This document shows positions 24,985-34,017 of a DNA stretch of 64,000 nucleotides, piece by piece. The stretch comes from Aeromicrobium ginsengisoli (GTDB lineage Bacteria > Actinomycetota > Actinomycetes > Propionibacteriales > Nocardioidaceae): positions 744,001-808,000 of the forward strand of contig NZ_SDPQ02000001.1 in assembly GCF_004134905.2 (NCBI RefSeq). The letters are read 5' to 3'. Within the stretch, counting starts at the first letter, position 1. Every line of letters starts with the position of its first letter. The translations under genes were made by a program, and so were the position numbers. Under the pieces are notes generated by a model. The model had not been told where the DNA came from. It worked only from the letters and a program-made list of their open reading frames with translations, and made no database searches.

Positions 24985-25016
24985 TTCATCGAGCCTTCAC
25001 GTTGGCGCACTACTCT
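24985..25016 (+). promoter_or_regulatory. OmpR-type direct repeat and leaderless promoter of response regulator 1
   Basis: TTCAT (24985-24989), N6, TTCAC (24996-25000), N10, TACTCT (25011-25016), N6, GTG 25023. This implies autoregulation and co-control with the divergent DUF4956/VTC/PAP2 operon. Confidence 0.65.
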
Positions 25017-25022
25017 GGAACG

Positions 25023-25727
25023 GTGACCAGCCGCAGGCGCGTCCTGATCGCCGAGGACGATGCGCGACTGGCGAGCGTCCTTGCTCAGGCCATGTCGGAG
25101 GCAGGTTGGGAACCCGAGCTCCACCACGACGGCCGCAGTGTGCTCAAGGCAGCGCTGCCCGGTGGCTCGGATCACGAATTCGATGTCCTGCTGCTGGACT
25201 GGATGCTACCGGGCCTCGACGGCATGGCAGTGTGCCGTCGCCTTCGCGAGCTCGGCGTCAGCACGCCCGTGATGATGCTGACCGCGCGCGCAGGAGTGCC
25301 TGACCGGATCGCCGGCCTCGACGCGGGCGCGGATGACTACCTCGCGAAGCCGTTCGACCTCGAGGAACTCCTGGCCAGGATCCGTGCCCTGCACCGCCGA
25401 GCGTCAGCGCCGGACCAGCCGAGAATCTTGACCGTTGGCGACCTCGAGCTCGATCCGGGCTCCAGACGAGTGAACCGCGGCGCAACTGAGATCGAGTTGT
25501 CGGCACGCGAGTTCGACATACTCGCACTGCTCCTTCAGCGGGCTGGTCAATGCGTGACACGACTCGCGATCCTCGACGAGGTCTGGGACGGCGACACGGA
25601 TCTGAAGAGCAACGTGATCGACGTCCACATCGCCACCCTGCGAACCAAGATCGACAAACCCTTCGGCACCCAGACGATCACCACCTTGCGCGGAGCCGGC
25701 TACCGGCTCGATACGGACACCCGATGA
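25023..25727 (+). CDS. OmpR-family response regulator (system 1)
   Basis: A 234-aa two-domain regulator. The receiver (residues about 6-122) has acidic pocket IAEDD, phospho-acceptor Asp in LLLDWMLPG near residue 60, Thr in MLTAR and Lys in YLAKPFD. The C-terminal winged helix (residues about 135-230) ends in NVIDVHIATLRTKID and TLRGAGYRL. GTG 25023 is chosen over the frame's first ATG because TACTCT lies 6 nt upstream. Its stop overlaps the kinase ATG (ATGA). Probable target repeats are TTCAY-N6-TTCAY. Confidence 0.93.
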   Translation: MTSRRRVLIAEDDARLASVLAQAMSEAGWEPELHHDGRSVLKAALPGGSDHEFDVLLLDWMLPGLDGMAVCRRLRELGVSTPVMMLTARAGVPDRIAGLDAGADDYLAKPFDLEELLARIRALHRRASAPDQPRILTVGDLELDPGSRRVNRGATEIELSAREFDILALLLQRAGQCVTRLAILDEVWDGDTDLKSNVIDVHIATLRTKIDKPFGTQTITTLRGAGYRLDTDTR

Positions 25728-27175
25728 GCCGCGAAAGAGGTCGGCTCTCGCGCCTGCCACTGCGGGTGCGGCTGGTCGCGGGCTTCTCCGCCACCATGCT
25801 GCTCGTCCTGACGGCCGCGGGCGCGTTCGTGTTCTGGCGGGTCCAGTACGCGCTCGACCACCGCCTCAACACCGAGCTCGCCAAGACAGCTCGCGTCGTC
25901 ACACCTCTGGTCACGTCCACCGGAGAGATCTCCGATGACGACGCGTTGCGTGCGGCCGGCGATCACTACCAGGTCCTCGATCGCGCCGGGCGAGTACTGA
26001 CGGCAGACAAGACCGCCGGGCAATCTCCCCTCCTCCGCCCTGGGGAGGTGCGTTCCGCACTCCGCCATCCCGTTCGAAAGGACCTCGGAGAGCTCCTCCC
26101 CGCCAGTGCCCGGCCACTGCGGGTGTACGCCAAGGCCCTTCCGCCGCGCGCCGGGGGCGATGCCGCGGTGCTCGTGGTGGCCACCAAACGCAATCAGCGC
26201 GACGAGGCCCTCCGAGAACTCCTCGGACAACTGCTGGCCGCCGGCTTCGGCGCGCTCATCATCACCGCCGTGGTTGGCGACCGTCTGGCCCGCGCCGCAC
26301 TGAAACCGGTCGAGCGCTACCGGTCCCAGGCGGCGGACATCGCGTCTGGAGCGATGGGAGTACGACTCGACGTGCCCGCACAGCGCGACGACGAGGTCAC
26401 TCGCCTCGGTCACACCCTCAACGACGTCTTGTCGGCCCTCGAGGATGCGCTCGAGCACGAGCGACGCTTCGTCAACGACGCCAGCCACGAGCTTCGCACT
26501 CCACTGACCCTGTTGACCAGCCGCGTCCAGCTCGCCCTCCGCCGCCAACGGAGCGTTTCCGAGCACGAAGTCATCCTCGAGGAGATCGGCACGGACGTTG
26601 CGCGCCTGTCACGGCTGGCCGAGCAGCTGCTCGCACTCGGCAACGAACAGTCCGCGCCCGCCTCAACCGAGACCTCAGACCTCGCTGCAGTCACGCTCAG
26701 GCAGATCGAGCTCCGTCGCTCACTCGCGACACCGGACGCGCCCTTCAGCGCGCCAGGGGCTCTGGAGGTGGCCACGTCCGGGCCCGCTCTCGTGGAAGTC
26801 GGAGCGACACGACTCACCCGGCTCATCGACAACCTCCTCAACAACGCCGCAATCCACGGCGCACCCCCGGTCACGGTCACTGTCGACGCGACCGACAAGG
26901 TGGCTCGGCTTGTGGTCGCCGATGCTGGCCCCGGTATGGACCCGGACCTACTCGGCACCGCCACCCAACGCTTCGCCCGATCACCCGATGCCCGAGCGCG
27001 TCCTGGCTCAGGGCTCGGACTCTCCTTGGCGGACAGCATCGTCGCGGCCGCGGGCGGACAGCTTCGCCTGTGCTTCGGCGGTCACCACAACTGCTTTGGA
27101 GCCGCTCTGGATCTGGAGTGCGACCACGACGACCGCATGACGTTCACGGTGCTGTTGCCGCTCCGGCATTCGTGA
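25724..27175 (+). CDS. Sensor histidine kinase (system 1)
   Basis: A 483-aa membrane kinase: two transmembrane segments (residues about 17-40 and 165-185) flanking an extracytoplasmic sensor of about 125 aa, HAMP (to about residue 240), phospho-acceptor His in FVNDASHELRTPLTLL, N box LIDNLLNNAAIHG, and G boxes DAGPGMD and GSGLGLSLADSIV. It overlaps the response regulator by 4 nt. The signal is unknown; the linked operon suggests phosphate or envelope status. Confidence 0.93.
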   Translation: MSRERGRLSRLPLRVRLVAGFSATMLLVLTAAGAFVFWRVQYALDHRLNTELAKTARVVTPLVTSTGEISDDDALRAAGDHYQVLDRAGRVLTADKTAGQSPLLRPGEVRSALRHPVRKDLGELLPASARPLRVYAKALPPRAGGDAAVLVVATKRNQRDEALRELLGQLLAAGFGALIITAVVGDRLARAALKPVERYRSQAADIASGAMGVRLDVPAQRDDEVTRLGHTLNDVLSALEDALEHERRFVNDASHELRTPLTLLTSRVQLALRRQRSVSEHEVILEEIGTDVARLSRLAEQLLALGNEQSAPASTETSDLAAVTLRQIELRRSLATPDAPFSAPGALEVATSGPALVEVGATRLTRLIDNLLNNAAIHGAPPVTVTVDATDKVARLVVADAGPGMDPDLLGTATQRFARSPDARARPGSGLGLSLADSIVAAAGGQLRLCFGGHHNCFGAALDLECDHDDRMTFTVLLPLRHS

Positions 27176-27517
27176 TCTAAGTCCGACGGCGATTGGCCGG
27201 CGCACGGGTTGGACTTAAGCCGTCCCGAGCCCTCTCCGGCTTGACACGACACCGGCCGACGCCAGCGCTGGGAATCGGCCGTCGTAAGGGAACCAGCAAC
27301 GTCCATCGATACATGGTGATGCCCGGTGAAATCGGGGTTGAGACAGTCGCTCTTCAGTATCATCGGTGGCTCCGCCCCCCGAGAGCGGACGCCCCGCCCT
27401 GCGTTCTCCCCTGGATAGTAGGGCGGGGTGCTCGGTTCGTCCGCCTGGTCGGCAACGCTGACCGGCGACGACGCATCTGGGTCGAATCCTGATGCGTAAA
27501 CCAGAGCTCAAGCCACG
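27176..27517. other. Intergenic region with no credible gene
   Basis: The 342-nt gap is downstream of both convergent flanking genes. It holds a loose dyad AAGTCC...GGACTT just after the kinase stop and the terminator at 27392-27428. A 99-codon open frame here has low-complexity Arg/Pro sense and no start signals, and is not called. Confidence 0.6.
27392..27428. terminator. GC-rich hairpin downstream of the GtrA gene
   Basis: CCCCGCCCT (27392-27400) pairs with AGGGCGGGG (27420-27428), a 9-bp stem with a 19-nt loop. It lies 90 nt past the end of the minus-strand GtrA/glycosyltransferase operon. Confidence 0.55.
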
Positions 27518-28015
27518 CTATGACCAGGACTTCATGTGTCGGCCGTGAATCGCATTCCCATCTAGGTCTGGACCAGGCTGTGCCGTTGCAAAGACGAACC
27601 GCTTGTAGGACCAATAGCGAAAGAGAGTCCCGAGGCCGAGACCAATGACGTTCGCCGAGATGTTGTCGGAGAACCTGCTGGTCAGACCAAGCAGGTCGTG
27701 CGAGATGGCGAGAGTCATCACGGAGAATCCCAGCCCGATGATGTTGAAGACGACGAAGAGCGCGATCTCACGGCGCCGTCCCCCGGCGTCCGCGCCGCGC
27801 CACGTCACCGCGCGATTGCCGATGTACGTGACGATCATCGCGAGCCCTACCGCGAAGCTCTTGGCTATGGACGGATCCAAGGTGGCGAAGACCGGCGCCG
27901 ATCGGAGGTAGTTGAATGCACCGATGTCGACGATGTATCCGACACTGCCCACGGCAAGGAAGCTGACGACCTCAGGACTCGACAGCCGAGCAGCAAGGCG
28001 GTCAGACCCGAGCAT
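27518..28015 (-). CDS. GtrA-family membrane protein
   Basis: A 165-aa GtrA-like protein with four hydrophobic segments and the family motif LAVGSVGYIVDIGAFNYL near residue 20 plus TYIGNRAVTW and YWSYKRFVF. GtrA proteins help flip or place polyprenyl-linked sugars. The gene overlaps the end of the upstream dolichol-phosphate-type glycosyltransferase gene, its usual partner, and is third in the operon. Confidence 0.88.
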   Translation of the reverse strand: MLGSDRLAARLSSPEVVSFLAVGSVGYIVDIGAFNYLRSAPVFATLDPSIAKSFAVGLAMIVTYIGNRAVTWRGADAGGRRREIALFVVFNIIGLGFSVMTLAISHDLLGLTSRFSDNISANVIGLGLGTLFRYWSYKRFVFATAQPGPDLDGNAIHGRHMKSWS

Positions 28016-28760
28016 CGAGCGACCAATCCGCGGTCGTCAAGGGAGCCCCCCGCTGACGGCGGATCTTCTGCCAGCGCCACGCCAGGACTCGTAGCACCGC
28101 CTCTCGGACGATGTCAGATGACATCTTCGAGACGCCTACGGTGCGGTCTGTGAAGGTGATCGGGACCTCGGTCGTGGTCAGGCCGAGGCGGGCGGCACGC
28201 CACGTGTTCTCGATCTGGAACGAGTAGCCGTTCGACTGTGATTCCAACGCCCCGAGCGTCACCAACGCCTCGCGGCGGAACGCGCGGAACCCCGCTGTGG
28301 CGTCCCGGACCCGCAGGCCGAGAATCATGCGGACGTAGGCGTTGCCCGCCCGTGAGATGAGACGTCGTCGCACGGTCCAGTTGCCGACGCCACCGCCACT
28401 GACGTAGCGCGACCCGATCGCGATGTCGGTCTGCTCAAGGGCGGCGATGAGCTCGGGGATCTTGGCAGGTGGATGTGACAGGTCGGCGTCCATCTGAACG
28501 ATGACGCCATGGCCGTGATCCAGGGCCCACGTGAACCCGGCGCGGTAGGCCGCGCCGAGCCCGTTCTTCTGTGGCCGGGTCAAGAGGTGAATCTGGGTGG
28601 GATACCTCGGATGCGCCTTCACGACCTCGCCGGTGCCGTCCGGGCTGCTGTCGTCGACGACGAGGATGTCGATGTCCGGGGCCGTGCGCAGCACCGCGTC
28701 GAGCGTGACCCTGACGCCGAGCGCCTCGTTGTAGGTCGGGATGATGACAATTGGGGTCAT
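28002..28760 (-). CDS. Polyprenol-phosphate glycosyltransferase (GT2, Dpm1-like)
   Basis: A 252-aa soluble GT2 enzyme: IPTYNEALGV, VVDDSSPDGTGEV, the metal-binding QMDADLSHPP and DATAGFRAFRREAL match polyprenol-phosphate mannose/glucose synthases. It makes the lipid-linked sugar donor used by membrane GT-C transferases. ATG 28760 overlaps the stop of the upstream GT39-like gene (ATGA); the longer upstream frame is a shadow of that gene. Confidence 0.92.
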   Translation of the reverse strand: MTPIVIIPTYNEALGVRVTLDAVLRTAPDIDILVVDDSSPDGTGEVVKAHPRYPTQIHLLTRPQKNGLGAAYRAGFTWALDHGHGVIVQMDADLSHPPAKIPELIAALEQTDIAIGSRYVSGGGVGNWTVRRRLISRAGNAYVRMILGLRVRDATAGFRAFRREALVTLGALESQSNGYSFQIENTWRAARLGLTTTEVPITFTDRTVGVSKMSSDIVREAVLRVLAWRWQKIRRQRGAPLTTADWSLDARV

Positions 28761-30307
28761 GGGAGGAGCTCCTTCATCGTGGCGAGTGGCGTCGTGGCAC
28801 CGCGGCAGTCGCCGACGATGCGAGGGGTGGGCCGGTCGACCCCGTTGCGCAAGAAGATGGTGTGACCGCACAGGCGGGCGACGCGGTGGTAGTCGTGATC
28901 GAGGATCAAGCCGGTCCGCGCGGTGTTGAGTCCCCAGGAATACAGATGCTTGCGGATCACGAACCAAGTCGGCGGCTCAGGTCCGCGGAGCACGCCGTCG
29001 AGTTGGGTGAGCTGCGGGTCGATCGTCTTGACCGGGAGGCTCCAGAGTTGCGCATACGGCGAGGGCAGACCCGATGCGAAGGTCAGGTCAGCGTTCCCCC
29101 AGGCGTTCACGATCGTGTCGTGCGGCATCGAGGAGGCAGCGATGGCCTGTCCCACGGACCTTGCATCAGTCCCCTGAGGTCGGGCCAAGCTCACACTCCA
29201 GGCCACAGACCCGGCCACCAGCACGTACGCCACGATCTTCCGGGCGGCGAAGCCGTGGCGGGACACCAGGACACCGGCGGCGATGGACAGCGGCGCTGTG
29301 AGCTCGACGAGGTAGTGGTACCAATAGTTGCCGCCGAGCAGCACCGAGGTGCCGGCGAACAGAGTCATCGCCACCAGCGCCAAGAAGGACGTGTCGCGCC
29401 TGCGGCGGGTCACCACGTGGTGGACCAGCCCCAGGAGGAGGAGTCCGAGCCCGCTGACTGCGACCGCGATCAGCAGCCCATGCAGCCTGGCGGAGGAGTG
29501 GGCGCTGCCCTCGGCGGCTTGGACCGCAGCGGCGTGGATACGGAAGGGGTACATCGCATCGAAGACCCCGACCAGTGACGTCCCCTGCGCGATGGTCCAT
29601 ATCGCCAGGACGGAGATGACGCCCGAAGCGCCGGCGACGGCACCGGCAGCCATGGCCCAAAACCGCTGGCGATTGAGCTCGCCGCGCCAGACGGCGAGGA
29701 CCAGCGCGACGAACCCGAAGATCGCCGCGTCAGCCAGGTTTTGCTTGATGAGCATGGCGGACATGGCCAGAGCGCCCGCCGCTGCCGACCGCGCCACGGC
29801 CTCTTGGTGGTGAACGGCACGCAGCGCGGCCAGTACGCAGATGACACCCCCGAGCACGAAGGGTGCTGCCAGCAGCTCGCCGTTGACCTCATATCCGCCC
29901 AGGAGCGGACTGATGCTGAGGCCGGCAGCCGTGACGGCCGCCCACTGGGCGGCGACCCGGCCGCCGATCATCCCAGCGACGCGCGCCACGCCGAGGACCA
30001 CGAGCGCCACCGCGATGCATCCGATGAGGCGAAGGGCCGTCAGCCCTCCCAGTGCCGACGCGGCACGAAAGATCGTGACGAGCAGAGGTGGGCGGTCCAC
30101 CCAATACCTGCCGTACAACGATCCGCCGGCCCCGTGCCACTGGGAGCCGACGACGAGGAAACCACCTTCGTCCGGGCTCGCGGCATGCCCCAGGAAGGGC
30201 AAACGGGCAGCCACCGCGGCCGCGACCGAGGCACCGATCGTCCAGGTCGGAAGAACTGGCGCACGAGCAGTCGGCGACCGGGGAACCGGAAGCGCCAAAG
30301 CTGTCAT
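28757..30307 (-). CDS. GT39-like (GT-C fold) membrane glycosyltransferase
   Basis: A 516-aa polytopic protein with about ten membrane segments. The first outer loop has the acidic signature SPDEGGFLVVGSQW near residue 43 expected of GT-C enzymes, and WVDRPPLLVTIF follows. It probably transfers a sugar from a polyprenol-phosphate carrier onto a protein or glycan outside the membrane. The start at ATG 30307 is fixed by a leaderless promoter with CAATCT 6 nt upstream and a TCAGG-type direct repeat. It is divergent from response regulator 2 and heads the operon with Dpm1-like and GtrA genes. Confidence 0.85.
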   Translation of the reverse strand: MTALALPVPRSPTARAPVLPTWTIGASVAAAVAARLPFLGHAASPDEGGFLVVGSQWHGAGGSLYGRYWVDRPPLLVTIFRAASALGGLTALRLIGCIAVALVVLGVARVAGMIGGRVAAQWAAVTAAGLSISPLLGGYEVNGELLAAPFVLGGVICVLAALRAVHHQEAVARSAAAGALAMSAMLIKQNLADAAIFGFVALVLAVWRGELNRQRFWAMAAGAVAGASGVISVLAIWTIAQGTSLVGVFDAMYPFRIHAAAVQAAEGSAHSSARLHGLLIAVAVSGLGLLLLGLVHHVVTRRRRDTSFLALVAMTLFAGTSVLLGGNYWYHYLVELTAPLSIAAGVLVSRHGFAARKIVAYVLVAGSVAWSVSLARPQGTDARSVGQAIAASSMPHDTIVNAWGNADLTFASGLPSPYAQLWSLPVKTIDPQLTQLDGVLRGPEPPTWFVIRKHLYSWGLNTARTGLILDHDYHRVARLCGHTIFLRNGVDRPTPRIVGDCRGATTPLATMKELLP

Positions 30308-30313
30308 GGGGCC

Positions 30314-30345
30314 AGATTGCTGCCCCGAACCTGCATGCGACCTGA
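30314..30345 (-). promoter_or_regulatory. TCAGG-type direct repeat and leaderless promoter of the glycosyltransferase operon
   Basis: Minus strand: TCAGG (30341-30345), N6, GCAGG (30330-30334), N10, CAATCT (30314-30319), N6, ATG 30307. One of six promoters with this exact geometry. Confidence 0.7.
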
Positions 30346-30398
30346 CCACGCGGACGAACCATGCGACGTGGCGAGGCCCCGTGGTGCACGATGGCGGC

Positions 30399-31061
30399 AT
30401 GACGGTGATCGGCATCTGCGAGGACGATCCAGACGTCCGCCGCGTCCTCACCGACGCGCTCAAGATGAGTGGGCACGCCGTCGTGATCGCTCGCAACGGG
30501 CGCGAGGCGGTGGACAACCTCGGCGTGCGAAGCGGGGTCGAGGTGCTGATCCTCGATGTCGGGCTACCTGATGCCGACGGTCGCGATGTCTGCCAGGCGC
30601 TACGCGCCGGTGGACAACACGCTCCGGTCCTTTTCCTCACCGCTCTCGACGGGGTCCACGATCGCGTGGCGGGCTTTCACGCCGGCGGCGACGACTACGT
30701 GGTCAAGCCGTTTGCGATCTCGGAAGTTCTCGTACGCATCGCCGCGCTACTCCGTCGTAGTAGACCCGAACCCGTTTCCATCAGTGGCTTGACCCTCCAC
30801 CCCGACCGGCTCTCGGTCGAGGCAGGCGGTCGGGAGAGCACCTTGACGCCGACGGAGTTCCGGCTGCTTGCCGCGATCGCCGCAGATCCCAGTGCGATCA
30901 CGCGCCGACGTGCTGCCGTCGCTGCGGCGTGGCCAGACGGCGCCATGGTCAGCGAGAACACGATCGACTCGTACGTGCGACGTATTCGGGTCAAGCTGGC
31001 GTCGATCGAGTCGCCGGTCGAGCTGACGACCGTGCGCGGAGTCGGGTTCACCCTCCGATGA
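30399..31061 (+). CDS. OmpR-family response regulator (system 2)
   Basis: A 220-aa response regulator: acidic pocket GICEDDPDVR, phospho-acceptor Asp in LILDVGLPDADG near residue 53, FLTALDG, and YVVKPFAISE with the conserved Lys. The C-terminal winged helix ends in NTIDSYVRRIRVKL and TVRGVGFTL. ATG 30399 follows CACGAT by 6 nt, so leaderless. No TCAGG repeat precedes its own promoter, unlike system 1. It overlaps the kinase by 4 nt. It is the best candidate for binding the six TCAGG-N6-TCAGG sites nearby. Confidence 0.93.
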   Translation: MTVIGICEDDPDVRRVLTDALKMSGHAVVIARNGREAVDNLGVRSGVEVLILDVGLPDADGRDVCQALRAGGQHAPVLFLTALDGVHDRVAGFHAGGDDYVVKPFAISEVLVRIAALLRRSRPEPVSISGLTLHPDRLSVEAGGRESTLTPTEFRLLAAIAADPSAITRRRAAVAAAWPDGAMVSENTIDSYVRRIRVKLASIESPVELTTVRGVGFTLR

Positions 31062-32371
31062 GGTTCTCGCACCGCACGCTCATCTCGAGGATCGTCTGGA
31101 CGACGCTGATCGTCTCAGCGGTAGCCATGACCGCCATGGTTGTGACGGTCATGCTCGTCCTCTCGGCTCTGACGAACAAGAACATCGAGGCGAGGCTTCG
31201 CGATCAGCTCACCGCTGTCTCCTCGACCGTCAAGGTCGGCCCCGACGGGAGCCTCACCGCGTTGGAGGCACCCGACGACACCATCGACGACACCACATGG
31301 ATCTATGCAGCGGACGGCACCCTCGTTGAAGGTCCCCGCGTGGGCCAGCGGCTCACCGCGACTGCGGAGTCGTTGGCTGACGTCCGCAAGCAGACCCGGC
31401 TGGACCGTCACGAGCGCTCGTTCCTGGCCGGCCCGGTGCGCCGCAACGGAAAAGTCGAGGCGGTCGTGGTCGTCGAGGCCCCGCTCGAGCCGTACGAGTC
31501 CACCCGCAACCTCACTCTGCTGGGTCTGCTCGCACTCGCGCTGACGGTGACTGGCGGCTCTGCGGCGATCGCCGCCTGGACCGTCAAGCGCACCCTCGGG
31601 CCGGTCGAGTCGATGGCAGCCCAGGCTCGCGACTGGAGCGAGCACGACCTCGAGTCCAGGTTCGACACGACCGCGGCGGACGACGAGTTCGGCCGGCTGG
31701 GCAGAACCCTCAACGTTCTCCTGGACCGGGTCGCCGGCGCGCTGCGCAGCGAACAGCAGCTGACGTCCGAGCTGGCTCACGAGCTACGGACGCCCTTGAC
31801 CGCGATCCGCGGTGAAGCAGAGCTCACCATCATGGCCTCGCCGGGCCCGGCCATCACCGAGCGGCTCGACCGAGTCGTGGCCCTCGTGGACCGCATGAGC
31901 ATCACCATCACGTCGCTGCTGGCCCTCGCGCGCAATGAGGCTCGGATCGAGACCCGCACGACAGCGATCGCCCTCGTCAACGAAGTGCTCGACCATCGTC
32001 CCGACAGGCCGGGACTGAACGTCTCGAGCGATGGCGTCGAAGAGATTGAGATGTCAGTGCCGACCGAGCTGGCGGTCCGTGCGCTGGCACCCATCGTCGA
32101 GAACGCATTCACGCACGCGCGCACGTCTGTCGAGTTCCTGACCGTCACCCATGAGCGATCGATCGACATCATAGTCAGCGACGACGGCGCCGGGATCGCC
32201 GCGGACGACCTCGAGGCCGTCTTCCGGTCGGGCCAGCGGGGAACCGGCTCAGCCGGGGCGGGGCTGGGCCTGGCGTTGTCGCGACGCGTCGCCCGAACGC
32301 TGGGCGGCGACGTCAACGTGACGTCGCCGCATGGCCCGACGACATTCACTCTCACCCTTCCCCGCTCCTGA
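31058..32371 (+). CDS. Sensor histidine kinase (system 2)
   Basis: A 437-aa kinase: transmembrane segments near residues 12-38 and 148-172, a sensor loop of about 105 aa between them, a HAMP-like linker, His box LTSELAHELRTPLTAIRGEAEL, an N-box region in IVENAFTHA, and G boxes SDDGAGIA and GAGLGLALSRRV. Its ATG overlaps the regulator stop. Its last codons lie just before the first TCAGG-type promoter. Confidence 0.93.
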   Translation: MRFSHRTLISRIVWTTLIVSAVAMTAMVVTVMLVLSALTNKNIEARLRDQLTAVSSTVKVGPDGSLTALEAPDDTIDDTTWIYAADGTLVEGPRVGQRLTATAESLADVRKQTRLDRHERSFLAGPVRRNGKVEAVVVVEAPLEPYESTRNLTLLGLLALALTVTGGSAAIAAWTVKRTLGPVESMAAQARDWSEHDLESRFDTTAADDEFGRLGRTLNVLLDRVAGALRSEQQLTSELAHELRTPLTAIRGEAELTIMASPGPAITERLDRVVALVDRMSITITSLLALARNEARIETRTTAIALVNEVLDHRPDRPGLNVSSDGVEEIEMSVPTELAVRALAPIVENAFTHARTSVEFLTVTHERSIDIIVSDDGAGIAADDLEAVFRSGQRGTGSAGAGLGLALSRRVARTLGGDVNVTSPHGPTTFTLTLPRS

Positions 32372-32378
32372 ACATCAG

Positions 32379-32410
32379 TCAGGTTGTTGGCAGGTGGCTC
32401 CGAACAAGGT
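32379..32410 (+). promoter_or_regulatory. TCAGG-type direct repeat and promoter, COG4705-like gene 1
   Basis: TCAGG (32379-32383), N6, GCAGG (32390-32394), N10, CAAGGT (32405-32410), N7, ATG 32418. Confidence 0.6.
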
Positions 32411-32417
32411 GGAGCGC

Positions 32418-33248
32418 ATGACTCAATCACCTGCACCGACGTCCAGCCGTGAGGCGAGCCATCTCGACCGCAGAGCCTGGACCCGCACGTTGCTCAACAA
32501 AGTCCCTGAGGTCACCATCTTGTTCTGGGTGGTCAAGATCTTGTCGACCACCGTCGGAGAGACCGCCGCCGACTACCTCAACGAAAACGTCGGCCTCGGC
32601 CTCTCGGCCACCACCGCCATCATGGCCCTGCTGTTGGCCGCCGTGCTGGTCGTCCAGTTCACTGTTCGGCGCTACATTCCGTCGATCTACTGGCTTGCGG
32701 TGGTACTGATCAGCGTGGTCGGCACCCTGTTCTCCGACAACCTCGTCGACAACTTCGGAGTCAGTCTGTGGACCACCACAGCGATCTTCGGGGCGGGCCT
32801 CACCATCTCATTCGTCGCCTGGTTCCGTAGCGAGCGCACGCTGTCGATCCACTCGATCGTGACCCGACGTCGGGAGGCTTTCTACTGGCTCGCGATCCTG
32901 TTCACGTTCGCGCTTGGCACGTCCGCCGGTGACCTGATCGCCGAGAAGCTCGCCGTCGGCTACTTCCCGTCCGCGCTCATCTTCGGCGGAGTCATCGCCG
33001 CGATCACCGCGATCTACTACGGCTTCAAGACCAACGCCGTCTTGGCGTTCTGGGCTGCGTACGTCATCACCAGGCCGTTCGGCGCCTCGATGGGCGACTT
33101 CCTGACGGCGCCTACCAAGGGCGGCGGCCTGGGGCTGGGCACCAACGGCACCAGCGCCCTGTTCATCGCCATCATCGTCGCGTGCGTTGCCTGGTTCACC
33201 GTCAAAGCCAAGCGCGAGGACCGCGAACTGGTGACCGCACCCGTCTAA
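32418..33248 (+). CDS. COG4705-like integral membrane protein, copy 1
   Basis: A 276-aa membrane protein with about eight helices, resembling uncharacterised COG4705 membrane-anchored proteins. It has internal repeats, each with a small-residue/acidic signature inside a helix: STTVGETAADYL, GTLFSDNLVDNF, GTSAGDLIAEKL and GASMGDFLT. KVPEVTILFWVVK and FWAAYVITRPFGAS are shared with a second copy at 34675. Repeated acidic residues within membrane helices hint at ion or metal handling (inference). Promoter and start are set by the TCAGG-type site. Confidence 0.8.
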   Translation: MTQSPAPTSSREASHLDRRAWTRTLLNKVPEVTILFWVVKILSTTVGETAADYLNENVGLGLSATTAIMALLLAAVLVVQFTVRRYIPSIYWLAVVLISVVGTLFSDNLVDNFGVSLWTTTAIFGAGLTISFVAWFRSERTLSIHSIVTRRREAFYWLAILFTFALGTSAGDLIAEKLAVGYFPSALIFGGVIAAITAIYYGFKTNAVLAFWAAYVITRPFGASMGDFLTAPTKGGGLGLGTNGTSALFIAIIVACVAWFTVKAKREDRELVTAPV

Positions 33249-33259
33249 CCACCCGAACT

Positions 33260-33296
33260 GCCCCGCCCAGACCGCCCCCGATGGTTTGGGCGGGGC
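33260..33296 (+). terminator. Terminator-like hairpin after COG4705-like gene 1
   Basis: GCCCCGCCCA (33260-33269) pairs with TGGGCGGGGC (33287-33296), a perfect 10-bp stem with a 17-nt loop, 12 nt after the stop codon. Confidence 0.75.
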
Positions 33297-33315
33297 CCTC
33301 CACTTGAGGCTCCAC

Positions 33316-34017
33316 ATGCACGCACCGGCTCGACTCACAGCCCTGACCACCACGCTGGTCGGAGGTTCGATTACCGGCGTGTTCCTCCTCGCCGACTCCG
33401 CCCGCGAACACGACGGACTCTCGGCAGCCGTTGATCCGCACGTTGCGGCAGACGCAGTCAACGCGAGATCCGCTCCCCTGACGGCCGCCGCCAAGCTGCT
33501 GACGCTAGTCGGCAGCGAAGCGGTCGTCGGCGCGTTGGCGTTGCTGCTGATCATCGCCCTGCTCGAACGGCGCGGACCCTTCTTCGCCATGTCCGCCGCA
33601 GCCGCCATGGGCGTGTCCGCATCCCTCACGCTCGGGGTCAAGCAACTCGTGGCACGACACCGTCCCGGCTCAGGAATCAGGCTCGGAGCTGTCGATCGCA
33701 CGTACTCCTTCCCGTCCGGGCACACCCTCAACTCCGCGGTGTTCCTAGGACTGGTGGTCATCTTGCTGGTACCCCTGCTGCACAGGCGCCGCCAGCGCAT
33801 CGCAGTCACCTGCTGTCTAGCGTTGCTCGCGGTCGGGATCGGGCTCAGCCGTGTCTACCTCGGCTATCACTGGGCCAGTGACGTCATCGCATCCTGGCTC
33901 CTGGCCGCCGCGATATTGGCTCTTGTCGGGCTCGTGAGCGCCATCTGGGTGCGCACGCCGGGCCGCACCGATCGATCAGGCGCCGATCAGGTTCCCGCAC
34001 CTAACGTGACGCCATGA
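33316..34017 (+). CDS. PAP2-family lipid phosphatase
   Basis: A 233-aa polytopic phosphatase with the full PAP2 triad: KQLVARHRP (KxxxxxxRP) near residue 116, SFPSGHTLN (PSGH), and SRVYLGYHWASD (SRxxxxxHxxxD). Five to six membrane helices. Such enzymes dephosphorylate undecaprenyl pyrophosphate or phosphatidate at the outer membrane face. ATG 33316 follows GAGG with a 6-nt gap. Its 3' end contains the operator and -10 of the dedA-like gene and overlaps that gene by 4 nt. Confidence 0.92.
   Translation: MHAPARLTALTTTLVGGSITGVFLLADSAREHDGLSAAVDPHVAADAVNARSAPLTAAAKLLTLVGSEAVVGALALLLIIALLERRGPFFAMSAAAAMGVSASLTLGVKQLVARHRPGSGIRLGAVDRTYSFPSGHTLNSAVFLGLVVILLVPLLHRRRQRIAVTCCLALLAVGIGLSRVYLGYHWASDVIASWLLAAAILALVGLVSAIWVRTPGRTDRSGADQVPAPNVTP
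33976..34007 (+). promoter_or_regulatory. TCAGG-type direct repeat and leaderless promoter, DedA gene
   Basis: TCAGG (33976-33980), N6, TCAGG (33987-33991), N10, TAACGT (34002-34007), N6, ATG 34014. It lies inside the PAP2 coding sequence, giving dedA an internal promoter. Confidence 0.7.

Noticed and set aside
27193..27492. 99-codon frame in the gap after kinase 1
   Set aside because: Arg/Pro-rich text, no start signal, and it contains the terminator hairpin.
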